Shown: positions 1 to 9,746, counted from the stretch's first letter. The stretch: DNA of 64,000 nt from NORP240 sp942492445 (GCA_942492445.1 CALOEW010000042.1:1-64000); one strand, 5' to 3'. Made by a program: numbers and translations. Notes: generated from the sequence alone by a model not told the origin.

Positions 1-2249
1 GCTGTACCCGGAGTCGAGTCGTAGCCGGCTTCAGACTGGCCGGTAGCCCGCAGCATGTCCTGGAACTGCCGGCGCACCACGTCGTCCTCACGGAGGGTAC
101 GGATACGGTCGGTGTACTCGATTTCCTGGTAGTCCATGGAAAGTTCGAACCCATCCAGCGCCCCGGTGGGCTGCCAGGAGAAGCCGATGTTCATGATCTC
201 GGCGTTTTCCGGGCCCAGATTCGGGTTGCCCGAGGCACAGGCCACACCGCCGATCAGCACCTGGCCGGAGATCTCGTCGATACCGGAGTACATGTCGGTG
301 CAGTTCTCGTTCAGACGAGCAGCACGGGTCTGGTAAGACGTCGGTGCCAGGAAGCTCTCACCCCAGGAGGCGCGCAGCGCCAATTCAGGCAACGCTTCCC
401 AGCGCAGCGAGACCTTGGGTGTGGTGGCTTCAAGACCCTGGTCGGTGAATTCCTCGTGACGCACCGCCAGCTTGGCGGCAAAGGTGTCCAGGATCGGAAT
501 TTCCGTTTCCGCAAACAGCGCCTTCACCCGGGAGTTGAAGGTCTCGTCGGGCGCGACGGTTTCGCCCACCAGACCCCAGATGAAGTTCTCGTAGGAGGCG
601 TTATAGGGCTCCGCGAAGGAGTTCTCTTCCAGTTCCCGCCACTGGTAACCGAAGGCCACCTGCACCGGGCCGGCCGGCAGGTCGAACACTTCACCGGTGG
701 CCATGGTTTCGAACACGTCCAGGAAGTTGTTCGTGTAGACGAAGTTGGGCAGGTAATAACCCAACCAGTTGTTCAACTCGCGGGAGTTGTCGGTCACGCC
801 GGCCTGGTAGTAGGGAGACCGCGGGTCGATGGAGCCGAACGGGTTCCACCACTGGTCGCCGGTGACACCGCCCTGGCCCGTCAGAGCAAGCTGCAGACGC
901 GAGGTGGACACCCCGTGGACGTCGGACATGTACTTGTACTCCTGCTGGGAGTAGTAGGTATAGCCGGTCCAGGTGTCGGCGAAATCATACTCGGCCCTGA
1001 GCTGGAGACGATTCACCGAGGTGTCGCGATCGAAAATCCGCGCCGTGTCGCTACGGATATGATCGGGCAGCGAGTCCGGCGTGGCATAGGTGTAGACCCG
1101 CCACTGATAAGGCACCACGTCCTTGCCGAAGGGGTTGGCCGGGTGGTACGAGGGTATCACCAGCACATCCCTGGCGTTGGTGGGGTTCGGCGACGCGAAG
1201 GTGCTGGGGTCATGCTGGAAGCGGTAGAAATTGTTCAACGTAGCGTTGAACCGCAGCCAGTCGGTGGCCTCCCAGCGCAGGTTGTTGTACAGGGTGTAGT
1301 TTTCCTGGGCCTCGGCGTAGTTGGCCTGCATGCTGTACTCGAAGGTACAGAAGCCGGCCGGGTGCACGGTGCCCGACGGCAGACCGATCTTGCCCGCGCC
1401 GTGGTCCGGTGAGCCCTGGTTATAGGTGCCGCAGGAAGGGTCCAGTAAGCCTCCGGGGGTAACGGACAGGCCGTGGGTCTGCAGCAGTTTCACCGAGCCG
1501 TCCCAGCCGTTCAATTCCTGAAAGGTGCCCGGCAGGCCGGAGCTGGAGGCAGTCGAGGACACCTGGAACTCACGGGGCCGCTCGTACATCATCAGGTCGG
1601 TCTGGCGGTAGTGCTCCACGGCACCCACGTAGCTCAGGCCGTTGTCCCAGGAAGTCCCCCAGAGAGCGGAGAAGCGGAACTGCTCGTTGGCGCCGTCTTC
1701 AGGGCGCTGGTAGAAGGTGCGGAAACGGAAACCGTCGTACTCCTTGATGGGAATCAGGTTGACCACACCGGCCACCGCGTCGGCACCGTAGAGGGCGGAC
1801 CCGCCGTCCAGCACCACTTCCATACGCTCCATGGCGATCTCAGGGAAGGCGGTGTTAAGGCGCGCATCGATGGTCCGGATGCCGTCAACCAGGGTCAGGG
1901 TGGAGTTTTCACCCAGCCCGCGCAGGTTGAAGCTGGCGCCGGTGTTGCTCTGGGAACCGTCCTGGCCACCCAGCACCACCGAGGTGACGTTGACGTTCTG
2001 TACGTAGGTTAAGTCCCGTATGTACTCGGACATATTGGGAGCGCCTGACTCCAGCAGATCATCACCTGTTACCGTATCGACCGCCGTGTCCTCGGCGAAG
2101 GCACTGTTCCGGATGTAGGAACCGGTGACAACGACTTCTTCGATGTCCTGGTCATCCTGGGCCTGTGCCATCGCGGGAGCGACAAGGGAGGTTACGAGAG
2201 CGGTATGGATCAGGCATGCGAGTCTTTTACGACGAAAATCGTGGGGCAT
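1..2249 (-). CDS. TonB-dependent receptor, copy 1 (C-terminus outside window)
   Basis: Outer-membrane gated channel that takes up a bulky substrate using TonB energy; the substrate is unknown. The start is the ATG at 2249, preceded by a GAGGAGA ribosome site. A basic signal peptide (starts MPHDFRRKRLACL, ends near AQAQ) is followed by the plug domain, which begins IEEVVVTGSYIR. A plug core (LRGLGENSTLTLVDG, VLDGGSALYGADAVAGVVN) leads into beta-barrel sequence. About 749 codons are in the window; the last ~215 residues of the family length are cut off by the window start. It aligns without any gap to the gene at 3001-5898 at a constant offset of 3649 bp, so the two are recent tandem duplicates differing by scattered substitutions. 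A terminator at 2908-2942 separates it from copy 2, so it probably has its own promoter in 2250-2900. Confidence 0.93.
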   Translation of the reverse strand, partial: MPHDFRRKRLACLIHTALVTSLVAPAMAQAQDDQDIEEVVVTGSYIRNSAFAEDTAVDTVTGDDLLESGAPNMSEYIRDLTYVQNVNVTSVVLGGQDGSQSNTGASFNLRGLGENSTLTLVDGIRTIDARLNTAFPEIAMERMEVVLDGGSALYGADAVAGVVNLIPIKEYDGFRFRTFYQRPEDGANEQFRFSALWGTSWDNGLSYVGAVEHYRQTDLMMYERPREFQVSSTASSSGLPGTFQELNGWDGSVKLLQTHGLSVTPGGLLDPSCGTYNQGSPDHGAGKIGLPSGTVHPAGFCTFEYSMQANYAEAQENYTLYNNLRWEATDWLRFNATLNNFYRFQHDPSTFASPNPTNARDVLVIPSYHPANPFGKDVVPYQWRVYTYATPDSLPDHIRSDTARIFDRDTSVNRLQLRAEYDFADTWTGYTYYSQQEYKYMSDVHGVSTSRLQLALTGQGGVTGDQWWNPFGSIDPRSPYYQAGVTDNSRELNNWLGYYLPNFVYTNNFLDVFETMATGEVFDLPAGPVQVAFGYQWRELEENSFAEPYNASYENFIWGLVGETVAPDETFNSRVKALFAETEIPILDTFAAKLAVRHEEFTDQGLEATTPKVSLRWEALPELALRASWGESFLAPTSYQTRAARLNENCTDMYSGIDEISGQVLIGGVACASGNPNLGPENAEIMNIGFSWQPTGALDGFELSMDYQEIEYTDRIRTLREDDVVRRQFQDMLRATGQSEAGYDSTPGT

Positions 2250-2907
2250 GTCATCTTCTCCTCGCCATCACTCTGTTTTTCTGTTTTTGTGGGAAACAGT
2301 CAAAGTGAGGCTTCGTTATTAATAGTATTTGTTGTCTAGCTTGTAGCTTGTTCTAACTTCTAGCTTTTTTCATTCCATGCAAGGTATGCACAGAATGCAT
2401 GTTTCCTTCGACAGGCCGGTTCCGGCACCACTACAACCAACTTCAGTGGGGGCCAGAATCACCCAAATCGTAGACTATCATGACAAATTGGAAAGTTACA
2501 ACACAAACTATTATAACCCTAAATGTTTCGACACTTAAAGTTAAGGTAATCTGTTAACCGGCATCCCTAACTACCTGGGTCCTGCTCACACTAAGATAAT
2601 CAAATCAGTGTGGGCAGGCCCTGAACAATGAAACGGGAATTCCCGTAACCTCGCCGGATTCAAACCGCGCCTTCAGCACGGTACCGCTGATTCGAGACAG
2701 GTCACTAACGCTGGTGGCTGACAATAAGTCGGAAGTTGAGTTTTCCAGGGACCACCCCGCCCCAGGGGAGTCTGATCCTTCGCAACAGGAATATCGAATG
2801 CAAGCCGGTGGAGCCCGACAGGTTCCACCTGAAGGCCTGAATACCAGGGCGCTGAATCAGGGTTTGCGGGGTAAAGGAATTACGGTGACGAACCCCCATG
2901 GGGCACA
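2250..2907. other. Intergenic region upstream of receptor copy 1
   Basis: This stretch holds no convincing gene. Only about the last 70 bp before the copy 1 start resemble the region before copy 2 (shared GCCTCACTT and GAGTGA-GGCGAGGAGA blocks); further upstream the two differ. The promoters of the two receptors have therefore diverged or come from different sources, although the genes are almost the same. I could not pick a convincing -35/-10 pair. Confidence 0.5.
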
Positions 2908-2942
2908 AAAAAGCCAGGGCAGCTGGGCTGCCCTGGCTTTTT
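2908..2942 (-). terminator. Rho-independent terminator after receptor copy 2
   Basis: A perfect 15-bp inverted repeat (arms 2908-2922 and 2928-2942) encloses a 5-base loop. The G/C-rich core AGCCAGGGCAG is flanked by A and T runs on both sides, so it can act in both directions. It begins 58 bp after the stop codon of the receptor at 3001-5898. Confidence 0.85.
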
Positions 2943-3000
2943 ATTCTGTCGAAAGCGGTGGCCGGATGATTCCGGCCACCGCTCAGTCGAATTTCAACAC

Positions 3001-5898
3001 TTAGAAATTCGGCGTGATGTCCACGGAGAGGAAGTACTGGCGATACCAGTTGTTCACCAGCCGTGACTCGAAGCCACCGATCTGACCGGTCAGCTGCGGT
3101 TTCTCGTCGAACAGGTTGTTGATACCGCCCGACAAGGTCACTTCGCTGCCGAAGAAATCGTTGAACAGGTAGGCATAACGCACGTCTGTTATGGCCTGCC
3201 CATCGATCTCTTTCGGTCCCTGGAACCGTCCGTCGTACGGGAACAGGTCCACCACCTGGGCGTCGAAATCGATGGCACTGAACCAGTTCACCGAAACCGA
3301 GGCACTGTGGTTGTTGCGGAACCAGTTGGTCACGAAGGCCAGCTTGGTATCCGGCAACGGCGGCGCGATGTTGGTCCGCGCGTTCTGCTTGCCCAGGGGA
3401 TCGACCGTGGAACCGTCAAAGTCGGAGAACGAGTACTTGTCGTAGTAAGTCACGTTCAGTCGATGATTTAAGGTACCCCAGTCGCCCGGGCTCCAGTTGT
3501 AGCTGGCTTTGAAGTCGATCAGGCTGACATCGAACGCCGCCACGTTGGCCGACTGGATCAGCACGCGTTCTATCTTGCCGTCCGGAAAGCGGTCGATAGG
3601 GTAGCTGGCGCCGAATGTTGCCAGCCAGGCATCCGCCGCTGCCCGGGAAGCCGTACCCGGAGTCGGGTTATAGCCGGCTTCCGTCTGGCCGGTAGCCCGC
3701 AGCATGTCCTGGAACTGCCGGCGCACCACGTCGTCCTCACTGAGGGTACGGATACGGTCGGTGTACTGGATTTCCTGGTAGTCCATGGAAAGTTCGAACC
3801 CATCCAGCGCGCCGGTGGGCTGCCAGGAGAAGCCGATGTTCATGATCTCGGCGTTTTCCGGGCCCAGATTCGGGTTGCCCGAGGCACAGGCCACACCGCC
3901 GATCAGTACCTGGCCGGAGATCTCGTCGATACCGGAGTACATGTCGGTGCAGTTCTCGTTCGCGCGGGCCGCACGGGTCTGGTACGAAGTCGGTGCCAGG
4001 AAGCTCTCACCCCAGGAGGCGCGCAGCGCCAGCTCCGGCAACGCTTCCCAGCGCACCGAGACCTTGGGAGTGGTGGCTTCCAGGCCCTGGTCGGTGAATT
4101 CCTCGTGACGCACCGCCGCCTTGACAGCCAGGGTGTCCAGAATCGGCACTTCCGTTTCCGCGAACAACGCTTTCACCCGGGAGTTGAAAGTCTCGTCGGG
4201 AGCGACGGTTTCGCCCACCAGACCCCAGATGAAGTTCTCGTAGGAAGCGTTATAGGGCTCCGCAAACGAGTTCTCTTCCAGTTCCCGCCACTGGTAACCG
4301 AAGGCCACCTGCACCGGGCCGGCCGGCAGGTCGAACACTTCACCGGTGGCCATGGTTTCGAACACGTCCAGGAAGTTGTTCGTGTAGACGAAGTTGGGCA
4401 GGTAATAACTGATCCAGTTGTTCAACTCGCGGGTGTTGTCGGTCACGCCGGCCTGGTAGTAGGGAGACCGTGAGTCGATGGAGCCGAACGGGTTCCACCA
4501 CTGGTCGCCGGTGACACCGCCCTTGCCCGCCAGAGCCAGCTGCAGACGCGAGGTGGACACCCCGTGGGTGTCGGACATGTACTTGTACTCCTGCTGGGAG
4601 TAGTAGGTATAGCCGGTCCAGGTATCGGCGAAATCGTACTCGGCCCTGAGCTGGAGACGGTTCACCGAGGTGTCGCGTTCGAACATCCGCGCCGTGTCGC
4701 TGCGGACGTGATCCGGCAGCGTGTCAGGCGTGGCGTAGGTGAAAACCCGCCACTGATAGGGCACCACGTCCACGCCGAAGGGGTTGGCCGGGTGGTAGGA
4801 GGGTATCACCAGCACATCCCTGGCGTTGGTGGGGTTCGGCGACGCGAAGGTGCTGGGGTCATCCTGGAAGCGATAGAAATTGTTCAACGTGGCGTTGAAC
4901 CGCAGCCAGTCGGTGGCCTCCCAGCGCAGGTTGTTGTACAGGTTGTAGTTCTCCTGGGACTCGGCGTAGTTGTGCTGGGCGCTGTACTCGTAAGTGCAGA
5001 AGCCGGCCGGGTGCACGGTGCCCGACGGCAACGGGATCTTGCCGGCGCCGTGGTCCGGTGAGCCCTGGTTATAGGTGCCACAGGACGGGTCCAGCAACCC
5101 CTGGGGATTGACGGACAGGCCGTGGGTCTGCAGCAGTTTCACCGAGCCGTCCCAGCCGTTCAATTCCTGAAAGGTGCCCGGCAGGCCGGAGCTGGAGGCA
5201 GTCGAGGACACCTGGAACTCACGGGGCCGCTCGTACATCATCAGGTCGGTCTGGCGGTAGTGCTCCACGGCACCCACGTAACTCAGGCCGTTGTCCCAGG
5301 AGGTTCCCCAGAGAGCGGAAAAAGTGAACTGCTCGCTGGCGCCGTCTTCCGGGCGCTGGTAGTAGGTACGGAAACGGAAGCCGTCGTATTCCTTGATGGG
5401 AATCAAGTTGACCACACCGGCCACCGCGTCGGCGCCGTAGAGGGCGGACCCGCCGTCCAGCACCACTTCCATACGCTCCATGGCGATCTCAGGGAAGGCG
5501 GTGTTAAGGCGGGCATCGATGGTGCGGATGCCGTCAACCAGGGTCAGGGTGGAGTTTTCACCCAGCCCGCGCAGGTTGAAGCTGGCGCCGGTGTTGTTCT
5601 GGTCACCGTCCTGGCCACCCAGCACCACCGAGGTGACGTTGACGTTCTGTACGTAGGTTAAGTCCCGTATGTACTCGGACATATTGGGGGCGCCTGACTC
5701 CAGCAGGTCATCACCGGTGACGGTATCGACTGCGGCGCTCTCGGCAAAGGCACTGTTACGGATGTAGGACCCGGTGACGACGACTTCCTCGATGTCCTGG
5801 TCGTCCTGGGCATACGCCATTGCAGGAACGACAAGGGAGGAAACGAGAGCAGTATGGATCAGACATGCAAGCTTCTTACGACGAAAATCGTGGGGCAT
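3001..5898 (-). CDS. TonB-dependent receptor, copy 2 (complete, 965 aa)
   Basis: Complete TonB-dependent outer-membrane receptor; substrate unknown. The ATG at 5898 follows GAGGAGATAAATGTC. Residues 1-30 form a signal peptide ending AMAYA. The plug starts near residue 36 with IEEVVVTGSYIR and contains LRGLGENSTLTLVDGIRT and a GGSALYGADAVAGVVN block. The remainder is a 22-strand-type barrel ending in an aromatic residue (SVDITPNF), as expected for outer-membrane assembly. It has the long-plug, large-receptor architecture common in Xanthomonas/Caulobacter-type carbohydrate or secondary-metabolite loci, and it neighbours a tryptophan-halogenase-family gene, a pairing known from BrvH-like halogenases. 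It duplicates the partial gene at 1-2249. The terminator at 2908-2942 lies just downstream. Confidence 0.95.
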   Translation of the reverse strand: MPHDFRRKKLACLIHTALVSSLVVPAMAYAQDDQDIEEVVVTGSYIRNSAFAESAAVDTVTGDDLLESGAPNMSEYIRDLTYVQNVNVTSVVLGGQDGDQNNTGASFNLRGLGENSTLTLVDGIRTIDARLNTAFPEIAMERMEVVLDGGSALYGADAVAGVVNLIPIKEYDGFRFRTYYQRPEDGASEQFTFSALWGTSWDNGLSYVGAVEHYRQTDLMMYERPREFQVSSTASSSGLPGTFQELNGWDGSVKLLQTHGLSVNPQGLLDPSCGTYNQGSPDHGAGKIPLPSGTVHPAGFCTYEYSAQHNYAESQENYNLYNNLRWEATDWLRFNATLNNFYRFQDDPSTFASPNPTNARDVLVIPSYHPANPFGVDVVPYQWRVFTYATPDTLPDHVRSDTARMFERDTSVNRLQLRAEYDFADTWTGYTYYSQQEYKYMSDTHGVSTSRLQLALAGKGGVTGDQWWNPFGSIDSRSPYYQAGVTDNTRELNNWISYYLPNFVYTNNFLDVFETMATGEVFDLPAGPVQVAFGYQWRELEENSFAEPYNASYENFIWGLVGETVAPDETFNSRVKALFAETEVPILDTLAVKAAVRHEEFTDQGLEATTPKVSVRWEALPELALRASWGESFLAPTSYQTRAARANENCTDMYSGIDEISGQVLIGGVACASGNPNLGPENAEIMNIGFSWQPTGALDGFELSMDYQEIQYTDRIRTLSEDDVVRRQFQDMLRATGQTEAGYNPTPGTASRAAADAWLATFGASYPIDRFPDGKIERVLIQSANVAAFDVSLIDFKASYNWSPGDWGTLNHRLNVTYYDKYSFSDFDGSTVDPLGKQNARTNIAPPLPDTKLAFVTNWFRNNHSASVSVNWFSAIDFDAQVVDLFPYDGRFQGPKEIDGQAITDVRYAYLFNDFFGSEVTLSGGINNLFDEKPQLTGQIGGFESRLVNNWYRQYFLSVDITPNF

Positions 5899-6934
5899 GA
5901 CATTTATCTCCTCGCCTTCACTCAGATCTGCTTGTGGTTAACAGCTGCAAGTGAGGCATTGTTACGTGTTTTTGTAATGATTAGTCTATAGACAGATTAC
6001 CAACTGACAGAGTCACAACTACAAAACTCTGAGACACTTATTCATCAGTCAGCGGCGAAATGTATCACACAATTTTTTCCCTGAAAATCTGTTTCAGTGC
6101 ATTTATTGATTGATCGTTACATTATTAGTTTGGGGCCAAATTAATAATCTGTGAACAACAGCACACTGGCTATCCAGAGCTCTAATTCAGACGCCATTTA
6201 AATGCGCTTCCAGGAGGCTCTCCCTTCAGTTCCGTAACGTTTGTGCACAAAATAATGTTATTTCGGTCGTGCAGGAACGGCAATTATTTTGTGCCACGAA
6301 ATAATTTGTGGTCCGAATGGAAAGAGCCAGGAATATTATTTTGTGTCATAACTATAATAGCCTGGGCCGGCAATCCAACGCTTTGAGCTAAAAATCAGAT
6401 GTGCCCTCGTTATCCACTGGGATTACCAGCCTTGGAAATGACTGATGGCCAGGAGTCACACTTGGGCCTGTCAGTGTGAACAGGCCCTGAGTCAGATGGC
6501 CGGAATCGCTGATGACCTCTCTGCCGGCGACAGCACGATACGGGACGCTTCTGGGGGGATAGGGATTCCACCGCTCACGAGGCACATGAAAAGAGTCGCG
6601 GCCTTGGCTTCTTAGAGGGTTGGGATTGGGTTTGGAATTTGAATGGGACGAGGCACCGTGCGGTGGTAGCGCACCCGGGCAATCCGCTTGGGCACTATTC
6701 ACCCGAATCCCACCCGGAACCACCCGGAACGCCCACGACGCTGCGCAAGGCGTAGCCGGCCATTTCGACTCGCTCAGTGGCTGTGACCAGTAATCAGAAC
6801 TGCCTGAAGTGTGCCCGCGGGTTACAAACAATCTCACAACGACGGGGTGGCGCCGGGCAGGCGACAGTCACCTGCACAGGCTAGGAAGTTATCTCCTCGT
6901 CACAGCTGCAAGCCTGACGCTTTGCTGCGACCTG
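5899..6934. other. Long intergenic region upstream of receptor copy 2, with operator-like repeats
   Basis: About 1 kb with no credible gene; an open frame at 6388-6837 on the minus strand has low-complexity, non-protein-like composition. The AT-rich part 6240-6345 holds three copies of an ATTATTTTGTG/CACAAAATAAT motif at 6246-6256 (inverted), 6283-6305 (a near-perfect 23-bp palindrome with one mismatched pair) and 6335-6345, plus the perfect palindrome TTTGTGCACAAA at 6240-6251. These are plausible binding sites for a dimeric regulator. They lie about 350-450 bp upstream of the receptor start and about 0.9 kb from the halogenase end. Confidence 0.45.
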
Positions 6935-7204
6935 CTAGTGTCCTGTCCGGTTAATTCGTTGTATTTCAGAGCCTGCATAAAGCGCTGTAGTGAGGCGCGA
7001 TCCGCAGGGAATACTGGTTGTATTTCCAAGGGTCGAAACGCTGCTACAGCGATTTATGCAGGCTCCCGGAGGGCGTGCCAGCCAAGACCCCTGGCCGCGT
7101 TGCGCCTTTTGACAAGGGCTACGGCCATTGCCTGCAAGGCGCGCCTTGCCAGGAACCTTGGCTGGCACGCTGAAATGCGACGAATTAACCGGACAGGACA
7201 CTAG
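6935..7204. repeat. 270-bp nested palindromic element (MITE-like)
   Basis: The ends are perfect 24-bp terminal inverted repeats (6935-6958 and 7181-7204) beginning CTAGTGTCCTGTCCGG; the match continues imperfectly to 36 bp. Inside are two further inverted repeats: 22-bp arms at 6969-6990 and 7044-7065 with one mismatch, and perfect 14-bp arms at 7073-7086 and 7157-7170 (GCGTGCCAGCCAAG). There is no transposase gene; open frames inside are by-products of the palindromes. The structure fits a non-autonomous miniature transposon that can fold into a branched hairpin. Its edge CTAG supplies the halogenase stop codon. The parent transposase family is not recognised. Confidence 0.75.
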
Positions 7205-8715
7205 ACGGGAGGAGCTGCGCAGTTGCGGTTAATAAATTCCTCGTGCGGGGGCATTGCCGCGGCGCATTTGCCAATTACCTCACGGGTGTCACGCAGTATG
7301 CTTTGCAGCTTGTCCCGCGGCAGGGCATCTACCAGTGGACTGTAGCTTCCGGCCTTCACGTGCTGGCCATCCAGCACCGCCAGCCAGCTGTCCTCACCGA
7401 ACAGTTCACGGTTGTTCCGTTCCAGCCAGGAACCGGAACGGTAAAGCTCCAGCTTTTCCTGCAATGAATCGGGGATTTCCATGTTGCGACAGTAATTCCA
7501 GAGTTCGGAATCGTCCCTTTCCGTAGCCTTGTAGTGGAGGATTATAAAATCCCGTATCGAGCGCATTTCTCTGTCTACCTGCGCGTTGTAGCGCTCCATC
7601 TCCGCTTCAAACCCGGTGCGATGGGGGAACAGGGCGAAGAAATTCAGGATGGCCGACTGGATCAGGTGGATGCTGGTCGATTCCAGAGGCTCCATAAAGC
7701 CGCTTGAGAGGCCGATGGCAAGGCAGTTCTTGTACCAGGTTTTCCTGCGCTTGCCGGTTACGAAGCGAAGCTGCCGTGGCTCGGCCAACGGGGCCGAGGG
7801 CAGATTGGCCAGCAGGGTGTCCCGGGCCTGATCGTCGCTGGCAAACTCGGTGCTGTAAACGATGCCGTTACCGGTCCGATGCTGCAGTGGAATGCGCCAC
7901 TGCCAGCCTGCTTCATGGGCAATCGACTTGGTATAGGGATGCTTCGGCCGGATCTCTTCACTGGGTACCGCCAGTGCGCTGTTGCAGGGAAGATAATGGG
8001 TCCAGTCTTCATAGCCCGCCTGCAGGCACTGTTCTATGAGCAGGCCCCGAAACCCGGTGCAGTCAAAGAAAAAATCGCCGTCAACCACAGTACCATCCTG
8101 CAGGGTAATGGCGGTGATAAACCCTGAGTGGGGGTCCTGTGCCACATTTTCCACGATACCCTCGATGCGGGAAACGCCTTTTTTCATGCTGATATCGCGC
8201 AGGAACCTGGCGTACAGACTGGCGTCGAAATGGTAGGCATGGGGCACTTTGGAAAGTGGGGAGTTGGGTACGTTTGCAGAACGAAGAAAGCGGTTCTGCT
8301 TCGCCGCCAACCAGTTCAAGGAATAGGATTTCAGCTCCGGAGACAAACCCAGGTCATGGGCCTTCTTCCAGTAATGCCAGAAATTGACGTTCTTAATGGT
8401 GCGACCGAACACCCCGAACGGGTGCATGTAAACGTCGCCGACCCTGCCCCAGTTGGTGAATTCAATGCCCAGCTTAAAGGTGCCCTGTGTCGCACGAAGC
8501 ATTTCATCCGCATTGATACCAAGCAGATTGTTGAATTCGACTATAGGAGGAATGGTTGCCTCACCCACGCCGACTATGCCGATCTGCTCGGACTCCACGA
8601 GGGTAATGTGACAATCCGGCGAACCCACCACTTCCGCCAGCGCCGCCGCCGACATCCAGCCTGCGGTACCACCGCCGACAATGACGATTTTCCTGATATT
8701 GTTTTCGTTGATCAC
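7201..8715 (-). CDS. Flavin-dependent tryptophan-halogenase-family protein (504 aa)
   Basis: Predicted FADH2-dependent halogenase: reduced flavin plus O2 makes HOCl or HOBr, which is passed to an aromatic substrate. Visible hallmarks are the FAD-binding GGGTAGW at 14-20, a TFKLGIEF block with the candidate catalytic Lys81, the family signature WQWRIP at 271-276, and GFMEPLESTSIH with Glu345 in the position of the PrnA active-site glutamate. Length 504 fits the family (about 500-540). It faces away from the DUF6445/SapC pair across a 249-bp gap and lies beside TonB receptors, as in the BrvH-type halogenase group, whose natural substrate is generally unknown. Free tryptophan as substrate is therefore not assured. 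The stop codon TAG (7203-7201) lies in the terminal CTAG of the palindromic element. A flavin reductase partner is not encoded nearby. Confidence 0.92.
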   Translation of the reverse strand: MINENNIRKIVIVGGGTAGWMSAAALAEVVGSPDCHITLVESEQIGIVGVGEATIPPIVEFNNLLGINADEMLRATQGTFKLGIEFTNWGRVGDVYMHPFGVFGRTIKNVNFWHYWKKAHDLGLSPELKSYSLNWLAAKQNRFLRSANVPNSPLSKVPHAYHFDASLYARFLRDISMKKGVSRIEGIVENVAQDPHSGFITAITLQDGTVVDGDFFFDCTGFRGLLIEQCLQAGYEDWTHYLPCNSALAVPSEEIRPKHPYTKSIAHEAGWQWRIPLQHRTGNGIVYSTEFASDDQARDTLLANLPSAPLAEPRQLRFVTGKRRKTWYKNCLAIGLSSGFMEPLESTSIHLIQSAILNFFALFPHRTGFEAEMERYNAQVDREMRSIRDFIILHYKATERDDSELWNYCRNMEIPDSLQEKLELYRSGSWLERNNRELFGEDSWLAVLDGQHVKAGSYSPLVDALPRDKLQSILRDTREVIGKCAAAMPPHEEFINRNCAAPPV

Positions 8716-8964
8716 TTAAACGCCTTCCACTGACTCAAAAGGCGATACGGCCGTCGCTCGTTACACAGTCCACAGATGCGTGTTGAAAACCTGATCCAAT
8801 ACGACCGGTTTCCCGCTGATGAAAACACGCTACCGGGGCACAGCACCGCCGTATCCACCTGCATACGGTTGACAGTCGCGAGCATAAGCTATTCAATCTG
8901 CCTGATCGACCCCGGGAAACCGGTTACCATCCCGCTGGCAAACACCAAATCACTGTCGCGACAA

Positions 8965-9708
8965 ATGTCAGAGTATATACTGAATCCGGCGGCCCACGTC
9001 GAGAAGATTGAGCACCCGGATCCGGAGATCACGGTCTACGTTGTCGATGATTTCCTGCAGAATCCGGAACAGCTGGTGGAGTATGCCCGGACCAGGGCTT
9101 ACTTTGGCAGTGTCGGCGACGACAACACCGCCTACCCCGGTATCCGTGATCGGCTGCCGCGGCCCTATGAACGGGTACTGGAGAAGATCATCGAGTTGAT
9201 CTATGGTGCTGCCGGCAACGTGTCGATTCATCGGAGCATGTTGTCACTGACCACCCTCGATCCCGGGAAGCTGGGTGACCGCCAGAAAATCCCCCATGCC
9301 GATGCCTTCGGCGACGACCAGTACGCTGCTGTCCACTACCTTTGCGGCCCCCCTCACGGCGGCACCGCGATCTATCGCTATCTGCCGCGCAATCTGGTCA
9401 GAATCAGAAACGACGATCGCGCGGTGGTGAAAGAGATGCTGCAACAGGTGCAGGAAAACCCGGAGCAGCATGCCGGCTACCTGGTTGCCGACACGCCATT
9501 TTACAAGCAGGAAGTGGTCATCGACGCCAGGTTCAACCGGCTGGTGCTGTATCCGTCCAACCTGTTGCACTGTGCTATACTCTCGTCGCCACACAGTCTG
9601 CACCAGGACCTTACGACAGGGCGGCTGACCGTGGCCTCCTTTTTCCGGATGGACCCCCCACAACATCCACATGGCGATGTGCTTCACGACGCCTCAGTGG
9701 CGGTATGA
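8965..9708 (+). CDS. DUF6445-like protein, possible 2OG-Fe(II) oxygenase-related fold
   Basis: A 247-aa protein resembling the DUF6445 family, which travels with halogenase, SapC and TonB-receptor genes. The frame is open from 8776, but residues before the ATG at 8965 look like non-coding sequence, so I use MSEYILNPAAHVEKI as the start. It contains HADAFGDDQYAAVHYL, with a possible H-x-D pair (H-A-D), and a later LYPSNLLHCA stretch. These could form an H-x-D...H metal site as in 2-oxoglutarate dioxygenases; this is inference and no activity is established. SapC begins 38 bp downstream on the same strand, so the two are probably one operon. Confidence 0.75.
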   Translation: MSEYILNPAAHVEKIEHPDPEITVYVVDDFLQNPEQLVEYARTRAYFGSVGDDNTAYPGIRDRLPRPYERVLEKIIELIYGAAGNVSIHRSMLSLTTLDPGKLGDRQKIPHADAFGDDQYAAVHYLCGPPHGGTAIYRYLPRNLVRIRNDDRAVVKEMLQQVQENPEQHAGYLVADTPFYKQEVVIDARFNRLVLYPSNLLHCAILSSPHSLHQDLTTGRLTVASFFRMDPPQHPHGDVLHDASVAV

Positions 9709-9746
9709 AATGACATCGAAGCAGACCAGTAGAGAGAGTTAATCAG

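Noticed and set aside
456..1412. 318-codon plus-strand frame over receptor copy 1 (and its copy at 4105-5061)
   Set aside because: It is the antisense shadow of the TonB receptor, duplicated with it.
6388..6837. 149-codon open frame on the minus strand upstream of receptor copy 2
   Set aside because: Composition is Pro/Ser/Arg-rich with no domain, no ribosome site and no similarity to neighbours; typical of chance frames in GC-rich DNA.
6935..7204. Open frames on both strands inside the palindromic element (about 88 and 131 codons)
   Set aside because: They read through inverted repeats, so both strands give similar peptides; not protein-like.
8776..8964. 63-codon N-terminal extension of the DUF6445-like gene
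   Set aside because: The extension has no family similarity and covers the divergent promoter region; the ATG at 8965 gives a normal protein.
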